Shown here: positions 10,117-21,200 of the stretch, one piece after another
Layout: each line of letters opens with the position of its first letter
Numbering within the stretch: position 1 is the stretch's first letter
NCBI GenBank assembly: GCA_033064195.1
Contig: JARBJD010000037.1
Span: forward strand, 186,001-250,000
Length of the DNA: 64,000 nucleotides
Reading direction: 5' to 3'
From: Blattamonas nauphoetae
Lineage: Eukaryota > Preaxostyla > Oxymonadida
Translations under genes and position numbers: made by a program
Notes under the pieces: model-generated
Database searches by the model: none
The model's input: the letters and a program-made list of their open reading frames with translations, nothing else
What the model was told of the DNA's origin: nothing

Positions 10117-10485
10117 TTGCACCCTATATTGTGTTTTGACCTGATTTGAGTTGGTCTTTTTTGATCTTCCCCTTTCGTTGATGCTTTGGGCAATTGTCGA
10201 CCATTTCTCCAATGAAGAAAATAAATGACTAATATGGAGAGGAAGAACAGGAATGTTTATCGCGAACGATCAGAAATGACGGTAATTCAAGTGCAATTAC
10301 TCGGAAAGTCTTTGACACAATGTTGTTTTGAGAGTTAAGTGTTCCGGTCATCAGAATGTTCATGAATGAATGTCTAACACATGAAATAACTTGAAATGAA
10401 TAATTGAGCAATAGGGATGCTCTTTCTGTCCCGTAACATCGAGAAAACACATAAAAAGTTGGATAAGTGGCAACCAACAATATCT
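10117..10485. other. convergent 3' spacer
   Basis: This lies between the ends of CSB and of the minus-strand surface protein. It is AT-rich and I see no gene, repeat or RNA in it. It presumably carries both 3' untranslated regions and polyadenylation signals. Confidence 0.5.
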
Positions 10486-13400
10486 TCAAAGTTCCTCATC
10501 CTCTGATGATTCTGATGAAAGAAAAATATCTTCTGAATCTGAATCACTTTCACCAGATGTCTCTCTTCTTCGTGTAGCTCGATTTTCCTGTCCCGCTTGT
10601 ACTTGTGTTGGTTGTTTCGAGAAGGTAGTAGGTACGTCCACCCTCTTCTCCCTCTCCTCCCCCGGTGCCTTCCCAATAAGTCGGCTTTCTTCTGTTGGAT
10701 CCTTGACCACTCTTTTTTGCGGTTCTTTGTGTGAATCTTTCACCCTTCCATACACAAATTGATGCACCTCGCCGTTCACTCGTCCAATCTCCCACCAGGG
10801 CTCCTCATTGACCGTCCCAAGTCCGCCATCTGGCTGGAGGAACTTGCAGAATCGTGTCCGATTCTCGGGATCGGTCCTGTTTCGATATCTTCGACAACAG
10901 AGCATGGCTGGAAGGAATGCAGGCGTGCAAAGGACGTACGCGGCGAGTCCAACAGCCAACACTCCTCCAAAACCGATCAACACCCAAATGGCGGGGTGAA
11001 CAATCACACGGTACAGAAATGAGCTTTGTTTCTTCCCCACAACAAGAATGTAGGCATCGGAATGTTTGGTGTCCCACGACATTTGTGAAAAGTGGGTCGT
11101 CAAGTCAAGCTTTCCGGCATCTTTGGCGAACCACAATTTGATCTTCCCAGCATTCGATGGTCGCAGATTCTCGAACGTGACGTTCTGAAAGAAGAATGAT
11201 GGTTTTGTGTTGTTGAAGAAAACCACCACAATCGTTCTTTGGGTGTTAATTCGACTAAATTCACAGTCCTCCAATTTCACTTCTGTGTCATTTGTCTTTA
11301 ACAGTTCAAACAGCAAGGGATCCCTCTGAGCCGGCTGGAACATGGTCACATGGGCCATCTTGAACGATCCTCCCACACAACTGATGACAGGTTCGAGTGT
11401 GGAGCCTTCTGTCGAGCTTTCAGGGAGACTGACATACAAGTTGATGATGGTCAAACTCCGATGAACGAGAAAGGCCGGAGTTTCTACCAAAAGCGTTTCA
11501 GACACGGACAGTGTGTGGAATGATCCTTCGACAAAATTACAATGAGTGTCTGTGATCGAACCTTCTGCGACAAGCGACGAGTCGAAGACCAGTTTGAAGG
11601 GGTCCGCTCGATCCGGATGGATTTTGAGGAGTGGGTGATCAACGGAAACACATGGGAACACGCTTGTTCCACAGGCAATTTTGATGTTTTGGTCATCAGG
11701 CTTGACGTGATACACACCATATTCCTCGATGAACGAGGAGAGCAAACTGTGATGGCGTTCGTCTTTCCACTCAACACACGAATCCCAAAGCAAGCCGGAG
11801 AGCAACAATCCCTGTGTAGGACTGTCGACTGTGACGGGGATATTGGGGGTATTGTGGATCGAGATAACAGATCCAGGCCAATCAAGTTGAGTATACTCAG
11901 CTACTATTTTGTCGATCACGAAATGAATTTTGTCAGATGATCTTTGTGTGGAAGTTGTTGCTTTGACAAAGACGGCGAAAATAGTGGGGAGAGGTGTTTG
12001 AGTGTCGGCTTGTCTGAAAACAAAATTAATGTAAACTGCCTCCAATATCACTTCTCCTGCATCAACAATTGTCAGATTAAACAGAGGCACCCCAGTCTTA
12101 CTTTCGAGAACTTCCAGTTTGAGGACTTCGACAGAAAAACAAGTGTTCCGGATGATTCCTGAGACCAACGCTGAGGATTCTGTCGTGTAAAGTCTCGAAA
12201 TGGCGAAGTCTCTGAAGTTGACGTCTGTTTCGTCGGTTGCGAGGATGTGTGTCTGATCACGCTGCATTTTTTCACCGTCCGTGCTGACTTTGTGAAGTAC
12301 GATTGATCCAGAGACAGTCAAAAAGAGCGGATTGACTGCAAAATGATTCAGTTGATGTTTTGAATGAAATCTTGAATAGTCAATGACACTTTGCCTCACA
12401 GAAAGTTGCGATGAGACCGAGCGAATAAACTGCCCGTGTTGATCGGACAAAACGAGAAATGACACGTTGACTATGTGAACTATGCTGTCCAAGAGATCAA
12501 AGATAGTTGCTGCTGAGTCTTCTGGATGGGAAAATTGTGTCGAATACAATCCGTCTATCGAAATCTGCTTTTTCCGAACTGTGATGTCAGTTTCTTGGAA
12601 ATACCCGAACGGATGGAGCCATGTTGTTTCCCATTCTGCTTCTATTTCTGGAGTAATCCCAATTGAGAACTGAAATGTTTTGCACGGTCTGCTCATATCG
12701 TGGCAATGCAAATTGTCCTCTCCAATTGGATTCAGATAGATACGGGTTTGTTCCATGAGAAATGGATTGCTTGGATGCTCGTTGGGTGGGAGACCAACAA
12801 CTACACGAGGAAACAGTGACGAGGAGCGACATCCTTCGACAGTGATATTCATTTGAGGGTTGTGGAGAGACATGTCGTTTCCGACGAGTCGAGAAGTGGC
12901 ATATTGATAGAAATGCATTTCTCTCAGATCACCGGAAGCAGTGTTGCCAGAGAACGTGCACTTCACAAGATACAGATGCGAATCTTCGGTTCCTGAAACT
13001 AAGATTATCCCTGCATCCACTCCAGTGCACTTGGAAAACACAGATGATGCCACTTCCAAAGTTGCGTTGTTTTCGACAACAATGAGAGCTCTCACAGTCC
13101 CGCGGCAAGATTCAAAGGAGAAAGAGGTCATGGAGAGGAAGGACGCCGAAGTGAGATGGATGAGTGGTCCCGTACATATCACAGAACGAAATGCTCCGAT
13201 TTCGACTGTGTAAGCATGCCCAGGCTGAACGAAAGTTGAAGACCCTTCGAAAGTGGATGAGATGATGTAAGTATCTTCGATGATTCGGTGTTCTGGTGAA
13301 CCTGAGAGAACGACAATGTTGTTTAGAGTTTGAGAGGAAATGACAATTGAGATTTTGGAGTCACAGTCTCTCCTGGAAGGAGTGACCTGAAAAATTGTGA

Positions 13401-15813
13401 CTTTCAGTGTTTGAGAATAAGACATTAACGTCTGCGCTACCGTCAACGAGCCTTGGCCAACCTTAAAGAAGACTGAATCGGGTTGAGTGCATTCGAAGTT
13501 GAGATGAAGCAGATAAAGCTCGAACGAATTGTTTGGTCCCTCGAGGATCGGTTCCGTGGAGAGAAGAAAGAAGAAGCTGGACCTATCCTTGCCTGTCGGG
13601 TGTTGTTCATTTGCTGAGAAGAACCCCGAACATGGCGATGGGAATGTGATGGGCTGTTCAATTCGGGAGAAATCGCCGATTGTGGTGATTGAGTAAGGGG
13701 TTGTCTGAGTTAGCTTTAACTGAAACGAGAGTGACTTACATGGACTCGTTCTCAATCCACAAGTCGGACGATCGACTCCATTAATCTCGTTCACAAAGAA
13801 AGTCCTCTTCTCTAACTCGATACTCCATATCTCTCCACTTGTTCCGATGAGTGAGCTGAGAAAGTTGTGTGTTGAGACATCAATACATGATTCAAAAAAA
13901 TGTTTGTGGTCTGTTGGAAATTCGGAGAAACTGAAGAGGTAACCATCACACGTTGGGGTGTGGACAGAGAAAAGAAGATTGCGACAGACGGAGAGACTAT
14001 TGGGATGGATTGGCCCTCTGACGATTTGGTAGCGTTGGGAGGATTTTCTGTTTGAGGAGCTGATGAAATTGGAGGAGATGAGTGAAAGACGGGTGGCTGT
14101 CGAGATGCCGATCATTGCTTCATTGACCGGATCGTTTTCTTCCATTAGAGTCGATTCAATCTTCAGATTCCCCGCTTGCTGACTGATGATGAACGTTCGA
14201 CTTGAACATTCTCTCGAAAAGGAACAGTTTGTGATGAAACATGAAAAGGCGTCTGTCTCTTCCAATCCCACAACGTTGATGAGACTCCCTCCAGCGACAG
14301 AGTCAAAGACGCTCACACTCACATCTTCGAATGTGCAGTTGATTCGTCCTCTCAGGTCCGTTGTGTCCAGATGAAGGAGACTTCCAGATTGGCCAGCGAA
14401 CGTGTCAGTAACTGAAGTGTGGTGGAACGTGATTGTTGATTGATGAGACGCTTGGCTTGGATCGGGTTGGGAGTGGAATATCCCTCCGAATTGTCCAGTT
14501 CTGATTTCGGTGAACGAGGATACGCCCACATTCACATTCAGATGGCATTTGTGCTTGAAATTGAATACCCCACCTGACTTGTCAGCGCTAACGTCCGTAA
14601 ACTGACAATTGTTGACAGTGATGGAAGACAATGAGGTAGTCTTCGGGATTGCCTCGTCAAAAGCGAGGAATCCTCCCTCTCCTCCTGCCGACGACTTCTG
14701 CACAATGGAGTCGACGATTGAAATCTCGATCGATGCTCCCGACCCACCCATAATTGAGATAAAGAGACATCCTCCAGAACCTTTTGTTGCAGAACAACCG
14801 AAAAAATTGGTTTTTGTTATGGATATGGTGTGACGAATTTCGTCCGACGAATCTGAGTTGATTAGAAATGACACTGCTCCTCCATTTTGAATTGAAGAGG
14901 ATGATCTGAAGACACATTCCACCAAAGAAAGTCGAACGGCTGCTGAGGCAATTGTATAATCTCCGGATAAGCTTCCTCCGTTCTCTGAGTGACATTCGAG
15001 GAAGGTGCAATTTGTGAAGGTATTTGAGAGATCGTCGAGAGTTTGAGATGTTGTGAAGTCTGTGTCAGTATGTTCTCCATTCACAAAAGTGGTGTTAACA
15101 GCAGAGAAGTGCGAGATTTGACTGAATTTGTTGACAATTGTTCCATCAATCGCATTCACCACGCAATCAAACTCTGAACGATGAATGAATGTACGTGAGA
15201 ATGAAAACGGAGGAGGAGTGGGGAGTGGTGATTGTCTTGAGATGTTTTGAGCATAAAGAGACGAGAGCTGTGACTCGAGCGATTCACCACCGAAAAGGGA
15301 ATTGCATGAGATTAATTGCATATTAGAAACTGAGATATCTGCAAGAGTGAGAAAAGAAGCATGATTTCCCTGAGCGATCACAGGCTGAACACTTCCTGTT
15401 GTCGAGTGAATGGTGAGTGAAGTCAGAACGATGGAACTCAGAACACAAGAAAATGGAGAGGCATCTCCAAGGAAAAGTTTACTCGATGACAAGGATAATG
15501 TCGAGTTTATCAATGTGGCGAGTTGATTTGTTAGGTGTACTGAAAAAGAAGTTAGTGAGATCGTTGAGTTTTCAATCGACAAGGATCCGTTTTTGTCAAA
15601 GTAGAGCTTTGGAATGCAAGTAACTCCACACAAATTGGCCGATATCTTCGAGAAAAGTATTGGAGCTGTGACTATCTGCGCTGAATCGATGACGAATGAG
15701 TTTGAGTCAAGTGATGATCGATATTCTGATTTGATTGAAGTAAAGGCATTTGAATGAGAGAGCGAATGCAAAAAACCGTTCAAAACGAGAGATAACAGCA
15801 AGCATCCGTACAT
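10486..15813 (-). CDS. giant type I surface protein with Pmp-like beta-helix repeats
   Basis: One exon encodes 1,775 residues. A signal peptide (residues 1-24) is followed by about 1,580 extracellular residues of short beta-rich repeats: hydrophobic-Ser/Asn patterns, NGGAVSF, GSGGCLF, GGEGGFLAF and GGVFNF near 290-430. These resemble chlamydial polymorphic membrane proteins and right-handed parallel beta-helices. A segment with Cys-x(6,7)-Pro-Cys recurs near residues 682, 1035 and 1378 (CGLRTSPCKS, CHDMSRPCKT, CGTSVFPCVS), so the stalk has a module of about 345-350 residues. One membrane helix (about 1603-1630) precedes a cytoplasmic tail of ~145 residues with a CCRRYR stop-transfer patch and an acidic, Ser-rich end. 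Such proteins are expanded in oxymonads and trichomonads and may serve adhesion or prey binding. The ligand is unknown. Confidence 0.8.
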   Translation of the reverse strand: MYGCLLLSLVLNGFLHSLSHSNAFTSIKSEYRSSLDSNSFVIDSAQIVTAPILFSKISANLCGVTCIPKLYFDKNGSLSIENSTISLTSFSVHLTNQLATLINSTLSLSSSKLFLGDASPFSCVLSSIVLTSLTIHSTTGSVQPVIAQGNHASFLTLADISVSNMQLISCNSLFGGESLESQLSSLYAQNISRQSPLPTPPPFSFSRTFIHRSEFDCVVNAIDGTIVNKFSQISHFSAVNTTFVNGEHTDTDFTTSQTLDDLSNTFTNCTFLECHSENGGSLSGDYTIASAAVRLSLVECVFRSSSSIQNGGAVSFLINSDSSDEIRHTISITKTNFFGCSATKGSGGCLFISIMGGSGASIEISIVDSIVQKSSAGGEGGFLAFDEAIPKTTSLSSITVNNCQFTDVSADKSGGVFNFKHKCHLNVNVGVSSFTEIRTGQFGGIFHSQPDPSQASHQSTITFHHTSVTDTFAGQSGSLLHLDTTDLRGRINCTFEDVSVSVFDSVAGGSLINVVGLEETDAFSCFITNCSFSRECSSRTFIISQQAGNLKIESTLMEENDPVNEAMIGISTATRLSLISSNFISSSNRKSSQRYQIVRGPIHPNSLSVCRNLLFSVHTPTCDGYLFSFSEFPTDHKHFFESCIDVSTHNFLSSLIGTSGEIWSIELEKRTFFVNEINGVDRPTCGLRTSPCKSLSFQLKLTQTTPYSITTIGDFSRIEQPITFPSPCSGFFSANEQHPTGKDRSSFFFLLSTEPILEGPNNSFELYLLHLNFECTQPDSVFFKVGQGSLTVAQTLMSYSQTLKVTIFQVTPSRRDCDSKISIVISSQTLNNIVVLSGSPEHRIIEDTYIISSTFEGSSTFVQPGHAYTVEIGAFRSVICTGPLIHLTSASFLSMTSFSFESCRGTVRALIVVENNATLEVASSVFSKCTGVDAGIILVSGTEDSHLYLVKCTFSGNTASGDLREMHFYQYATSRLVGNDMSLHNPQMNITVEGCRSSSLFPRVVVGLPPNEHPSNPFLMEQTRIYLNPIGEDNLHCHDMSRPCKTFQFSIGITPEIEAEWETTWLHPFGYFQETDITVRKKQISIDGLYSTQFSHPEDSAATIFDLLDSIVHIVNVSFLVLSDQHGQFIRSVSSQLSVRQSVIDYSRFHSKHQLNHFAVNPLFLTVSGSIVLHKVSTDGEKMQRDQTHILATDETDVNFRDFAISRLYTTESSALVSGIIRNTCFSVEVLKLEVLESKTGVPLFNLTIVDAGEVILEAVYINFVFRQADTQTPLPTIFAVFVKATTSTQRSSDKIHFVIDKIVAEYTQLDWPGSVISIHNTPNIPVTVDSPTQGLLLSGLLWDSCVEWKDERHHSLLSSFIEEYGVYHVKPDDQNIKIACGTSVFPCVSVDHPLLKIHPDRADPFKLVFDSSLVAEGSITDTHCNFVEGSFHTLSVSETLLVETPAFLVHRSLTIINLYVSLPESSTEGSTLEPVISCVGGSFKMAHVTMFQPAQRDPLLFELLKTNDTEVKLEDCEFSRINTQRTIVVVFFNNTKPSFFFQNVTFENLRPSNAGKIKLWFAKDAGKLDLTTHFSQMSWDTKHSDAYILVVGKKQSSFLYRVIVHPAIWVLIGFGGVLAVGLAAYVLCTPAFLPAMLCCRRYRNRTDPENRTRFCKFLQPDGGLGTVNEEPWWEIGRVNGEVHQFVYGRVKDSHKEPQKRVVKDPTEESRLIGKAPGEEREKRVDVPTTFSKQPTQVQAGQENRATRRRETSGESDSDSEDIFLSSESSEDEEL

Positions 15814-15946
15814 GGGTGAAAAGAAAGAATCATGGGGATGATCTGTCTCAATCTAGAAAATGTGCTCAAGCGCTAAATTCTGATGATATAAATGTTCAAG
15901 AACGAATGATAGCAACAAAATGAAAAAAAGAAGTGAAAATAAGTGT

Positions 15947-17985
15947 TTATTCTACGCCCAAAACGCGACCCAGCAATGATAGAGTGTGAGGATGTGAGAG
16001 GACACCCGCGTGGGTCTGTCCTTTCACCTCAAATTTCACTGAATGAGGAATACAATCCCACAACGCGCAAACAGTCGGAATCATTCCATCTCCATCCACA
16101 CACTCCCATTCGCTCGATATTGTCTCAGATGGCTGAGAAGGAAAAAGGAAAAAAAAGCTAAAAGGCACACATTGACTTTCCCATCTTTCAGGAACGCTGG
16201 GTTCGGTACAACTGATTCAGGCTCCCTGTCCACAATCCCTGCCAATGTGTGTGTTGTATCAACAGATTCTCGCGCTGTGTCCGAAGCTGACTTTGATTTG
16301 GGAGTGTTTCTATTCTTGTTCTGACTGGGCGAGGCAGGGAGAGTGGGTGGTTGGTGAGAGTGAATGATGAGGTTGTGTCGGGTGGACTTCCCTGTTGCGA
16401 TGATGTTCAGAACACGAACTTTCGAAGGTGACGGAGGCGAGAGAGCGATTGCAGGGGATGGCGACATTTCTAAACTTCTCTCCTTCGCTCGTCTTCGCTC
16501 CTCTTCTTCTGCCTTCTCATCGCTTTCCTTCGCAGACAGAATGAAGCTCGATGATAGGCCTTCCATCTCCACCACAAACTCTGCTCCTACTTGCCTGCTG
16601 GTCATTCTCTCAAAACGCGTCCTTTTCTCGTCGAAGGTGGGTGCTCTCTGGATCGACGGGAAGAGTTCTGAGAGGAGGTCAGTCATCGAAGAGAACGACG
16701 TGGACGGAGGGAATGAGGATGATGAGAAGGGTGTGTGGTGGTTGTGAAATGATGTGTCTGGGCCAGATGTGGGTGTCGGTTCCTTCTTCTCGTTCTCTCC
16801 TGTTCGATGTACCCCCAACTCCTTCACCCACTTCGTTTCCCATCCAAGACGGTGAAGTTCATCGCTTGTTGTCTCCACTTTCCTGTGCGGAGGGAACATC
16901 GCATTCAACAATGCTCCTCCTCGTGATGGGGTAAGCAAAGACACCGCTGGTTTCACTCGTCGAGCTTCTGTCCTTGCCAATCGTTCAGCGGCCAGTTGTG
17001 CTCTTTCTTGTTCGCTCATTTTGTCTTCGTCAGGCCAAACAAACGACGCAGAAAATTCCGCATCCGTTGCTGCACATTGCTCGCTGCTGAGATGTTTCGA
17101 GAAGTCGTAAGAGAAGAGAGAGGAGAGTGAAGATCTGTTGCGCGGTGAGTCACTCGCCACACAATCCAAATCCCAACTTTCTCCCTTTTCATCCGAATGG
17201 TACGACCACCAATCGTATTCTTCCCGTTCTACCACTTCTCCAGATTGTCGGGGTTTGTTGCTTTTTCGAATCCCGAGTTTGGACGACAGTCTGAAGAAGC
17301 GAGGAGGAAACAGGATTGTCGCGATTGGTGTGTGGTGTTGGAGCTCTCGATAGACGTTGTTGGAGATAATGAATCGAGGCATATCCAACGCATATCCAAA
17401 AAGCATCGCTTGCACACCCAGGCATGTCCCTTGGAAGGCCGAAGCGATGGCGACCCAGTTCTCCACTCTTGACGAGAACATTTCAGGGTTATGAGCAAAA
17501 AGAATCCGTGTGAAGAGGGATCCCATCGAATGAGACACAAGGGTAATTCGGCGCTTGCCGCATTGTTGATAAACTTCTTCGATCCGATCAATCATTTCTG
17601 GGAGGACTTCTAGAGGGTCCTTTCGCCAGTCATATGAGAAACCAAACAAATCCCTCCCTGGTTCATATCCTTTTTGTGTTAAATAGACATTCATCGTTCC
17701 AAAAACATGAGCGAATGTACGAAGCGGCGGAGCATTCATTAGAACATTGTATGATGCAAAGAGACCATAATCGTCACTTGGAGCAAAGACTTCAACATCT
17801 TCATTTCTTTCAATGGTTGTAAAATCTTCAGATGTATACGCCCAAGTCCCATCCTTGAATGCTTGATCTGCAGTGAATATTCTTGGGAAAACAGGCTCAA
17901 TCTTTCCGGTCTTCTTGTGACGGGTATAAAGCATGGAACCACTACAACCAGGAATGAGTAAGACCGGTGAAGTTATGTGCGTCAT
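15947..17985 (-). CDS. LCAT/PDAT-family acyltransferase or phospholipase
   Basis: Two exons (17985-16171 and 16132-15947) are joined over a 38-nt intron and give 666 residues. The alpha/beta-hydrolase start VLLIPGCSGSML, the GFSYDWRKDP strand (115-124) and the nucleophile elbow SHSMGS (Ser153) are classic for the LCAT family, which moves or frees fatty acyl chains from phospholipids. The last catalytic parts are only in exon 2: VDGDGMIP supplies the Asp, and the His is in HAGVLSHP. A Ser/Glu/Pro-rich region of about 250 residues (near 270-515), likely disordered, is inserted before the VLNIIATG strand. The open frame continues 37 codons upstream, but the ATG at 17985 directly before the core is preferred. 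No signal peptide is seen with this start. It is divergent from the SFI1-like gene. Substrate unknown. Confidence 0.82.
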
Positions 17986-18204
17986 GGAGTGATCTCGATC
18001 AACCCGTGAGGAAGTCCATTGGGAGTGGTCAGTCAAAAGGACGAAAGTGTTCGAACAAAGACACAGAAAATCAACATATCCTCGTGATGATCTCAATCCT
18101 CTACCTTCCGTTTTGGTGCTTCATCTCTTCTGTTTCGATCTCATGAAATGTCAGAATCCTGATCTGGGTCGATCCTGTCTAGTGTGTTTGAGAACGATAT
18201 TTTC

Positions 18205-21200
18205 ATGGAAACCGATATGCAAACGGACCCAATTGTTGTCTGTAGCTCATTTTGTCTCACCTTTCCAGCCAGCACTATTCCTGAAAGTCTCAAATCGAGC
18301 AACCGTTTTAAACAAGCGATTTCTTGACAATCTCTTTCTCACAAACTGTCTATTTCCTACTTTTCTCGAAATATTTGATCCTTTTTTGAATACATTTCAT
18401 CTCTTTTTCTGCAGTATCTCAAGAAGATGGAACAGAACAAGAGAATCAACAGAGTCGTCAGACACCTCAAATTACTTCACCGACTCGTCTCCGCAAAGCT
18501 CCTACACGTCCATGGCATACAAATCCATACTATTCATCACTTTTTACTCTTGACGATCCTGTGGAAATTTCTCTTTCTCAACAACAAACTTTCTCAGCGG
18601 ATGCCAACTTACAGGAAGCTGTTCAGATGGAAATTGCAGCGTTTGCTATTCAGCGTTGGTGGAAAACGATCAAACAGAGAAAACAATTTCGAGGAGCAAT
18701 GGTATTTCACAACTTCATGAACTTCTTCTCAGATCCTTATCAAAATAAGAAGACAACAAGTTTTAGGACCAATTTTCATGGCCTGGAAGTTGTATACTGC
18801 TGCGTCACTTGTTAGTCGTCGTCGAACACTCCCTGTGTGGTTTATAAGATGGAGAAAACACACTCGTCTAAAACATACGGTTTCATTCTCTTATGCGGAA
18901 TAATCTCTCATCGTAGACAATAGCTCTCACACGAAATCATCCCAAGAGAATCTCAGGATGGGCTTGTTTTAATGCATGGCGACAATTAACACAAAAAAAG
19001 AAAAATTGGGAAGAAAAGATTGTTAGGTTTCGAGAATATAGCCTCAGGAAGAAAATGTGTTATTCATTCCAATTTTGGGCGATTTTTTCCAAAGAAAAGG
19101 TCCGAAAACGTCTCATTTTCATGTCGTTTAGAAAGTTCGCCGCTTAAAGAAGCATGGCATTACATCGTTCATGCCCTCCACCGACACAAACACTCTTCAT
19201 TGTTGGGAGAAGTATCTGCGAGACCGCGATGAGAGAGATCAGGAAAAGGCTGAAGTCAGAAATTACGTATATTCTCTTCTTTTTCACCCTCTCAGTTCAC
19301 CACCCAATTCCCTCTGATGATGGTCTTGCAACAACTGACGCAATATGCACATATGAAAGAGGACACCGCTAAAGTGTCTGCTTCCTTCTTATTTCACTCT
19401 GTGCAGGACACAATGGGCCACTGAAACGTACCATCCGTTCATAGTCATACGTCATGCCATGTCCAAATGGTGTCTGTATCACTCGTACCTCCTCCCTCTC
19501 CAACGCACTGCCTTTCAGAGATGGCGAGACCATACCCGCGCAGTTGTGAGGATCAATAACCTCACCAACCAGGGACAGAGACAATACGAAACGATCCTCA
19601 AACGAGGCGCGTTCCGACTTTGGATTCAGCACACACACCACAGACGGATGGGGCATCTCTCGTCGACACTTCAGATCCAAAAGAACCCTGCCCGATTTCT
19701 TTACTATGGATATGTTCTCACCAAACAACACACTCTAGCCGCGTTCGTTCGTTGCTTCAACCGCTGGAGACAGGTCACAGCCCAACGTGTCCAATTTGAG
19801 AGATTTCTCGTCCAACATCAAATTGCTGAGCGAAGGCGGGTCCTCCAAACGTGTATGGATCTCTGGCGGCAGAAGATCGGGCTGTACATTGCAGACCAAT
19901 CCAACGAGGTGCTCCTCTCTGAAGCAATCATCCAACAAAAACGTGCGACTTGTGGAAATATCGAAGTATGCCCCAGATGTGCGGGGGTTGCACCAAACAA
20001 TCTGATTGATGGGCAGATCCTTGCCCCTGTCCCGCTCTACTTCTTCTCTGCAAAGAACCTCCAGCCAGCCGATCTCGCCGTCACTGTTCCTGTCAAGCCT
20101 CCTGGTTCTCTGAGAAGCTTCCCTCTACTCGAGACTCACGCAAAACAACTCACAGTCCAGCCGGGCAACGATATTCACACAGTGGGACAGATGAAACACC
20201 CCGTTGAAGTCCAAAAGATCTTCTCACGTGAACGATTTCCACGGATTCCGCCCAACATGCTGCTTGGCCCACCCACATTCTATTCCTGCTATCCATCGCA
20301 CACCCCTCTCCACATGTGCCACTGCAGGTTGGCTGGACGAGAGTATGAAAGCCTGATGGAGCCTGGAGAAGAGCAGCTTCTCAATTCGTCAGACACAAGC
20401 CCGCAAGTGCAACATTACCAAACCTACCTTCGTGCAAAGGCCAAACGGATCAAGGATGCACAGGAAATCAACGACACTTTTCGGCGACTTCAATCAGTCA
20501 CGCAATTTACTTCGTCTTCATTCCCAATCATCACCCTCTTTCAGAAGATTGTTCTCCTCTACTCACACTTCCACCATCCGCGTGTTGTTGGAGAACGCCA
20601 TCCGATGGTGATGTCTGCAGACTGCCCCATAGATTACGTGAACCACGAGCAGACTCGCGTCTCGTCAGAAGACAGTGTGTTCTCCCATCACCTCTTTATG
20701 CAGCGGATGCACGACATCCTAAACTCATTCAGTGTGCCATACTCAACCGAATTCCAACTTCAGATTGTCATCAAACAGGTCCGATCAAACACTCGGAAAC
20801 GGATCGCTCTTCGACAGTACGCTGAAGGACGATATAAGGAGGTCCTGTCACGATTCAGAGTGCGAAGAGCTGCACAGAATCTCGCGGCCATTGAACCACA
20901 GTTCAGGTCCTCTCGTACCGACTCGTACCTCCTCGTCTATCCGCGAGTTCAGACAGACGAGAGCAGCGATTCTTCGGACGTCGACATGTTGAACGATGAT
21001 GAAGGAGACGAGCAGGCTGAAAAGGACGATGGCGTGGAGGACGCCTCACCTGAACAGACCACATCCCCCAAAAATATAGTCGCAGAATTCTTACGGAAAA
21101 ATGAAGTTCCTGAAGCAAAGCCAAAACGGGAAAAACCTGTCATTGTTCAACCAAAACGAAAACAGCAGGCAAAGAAGCCAGTTGCCCCTCCCCCAAAGCC

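Noticed and set aside
9481-10212. 243-codon open frame on the minus strand
   Set aside because: It lies antisense to the CSB C-terminal region, is Arg/Leu/Val-rich as expected from the complement of a charged coding frame, and has no recognisable motif.
10486-15813. Bacterial Pmp autotransporter by transfer
   Set aside because: The repeats resemble Pmp, but the protein has a eukaryotic signal peptide, a single membrane helix and a cytoplasmic tail and no autotransporter barrel, so it fits the protist surface-protein group better.
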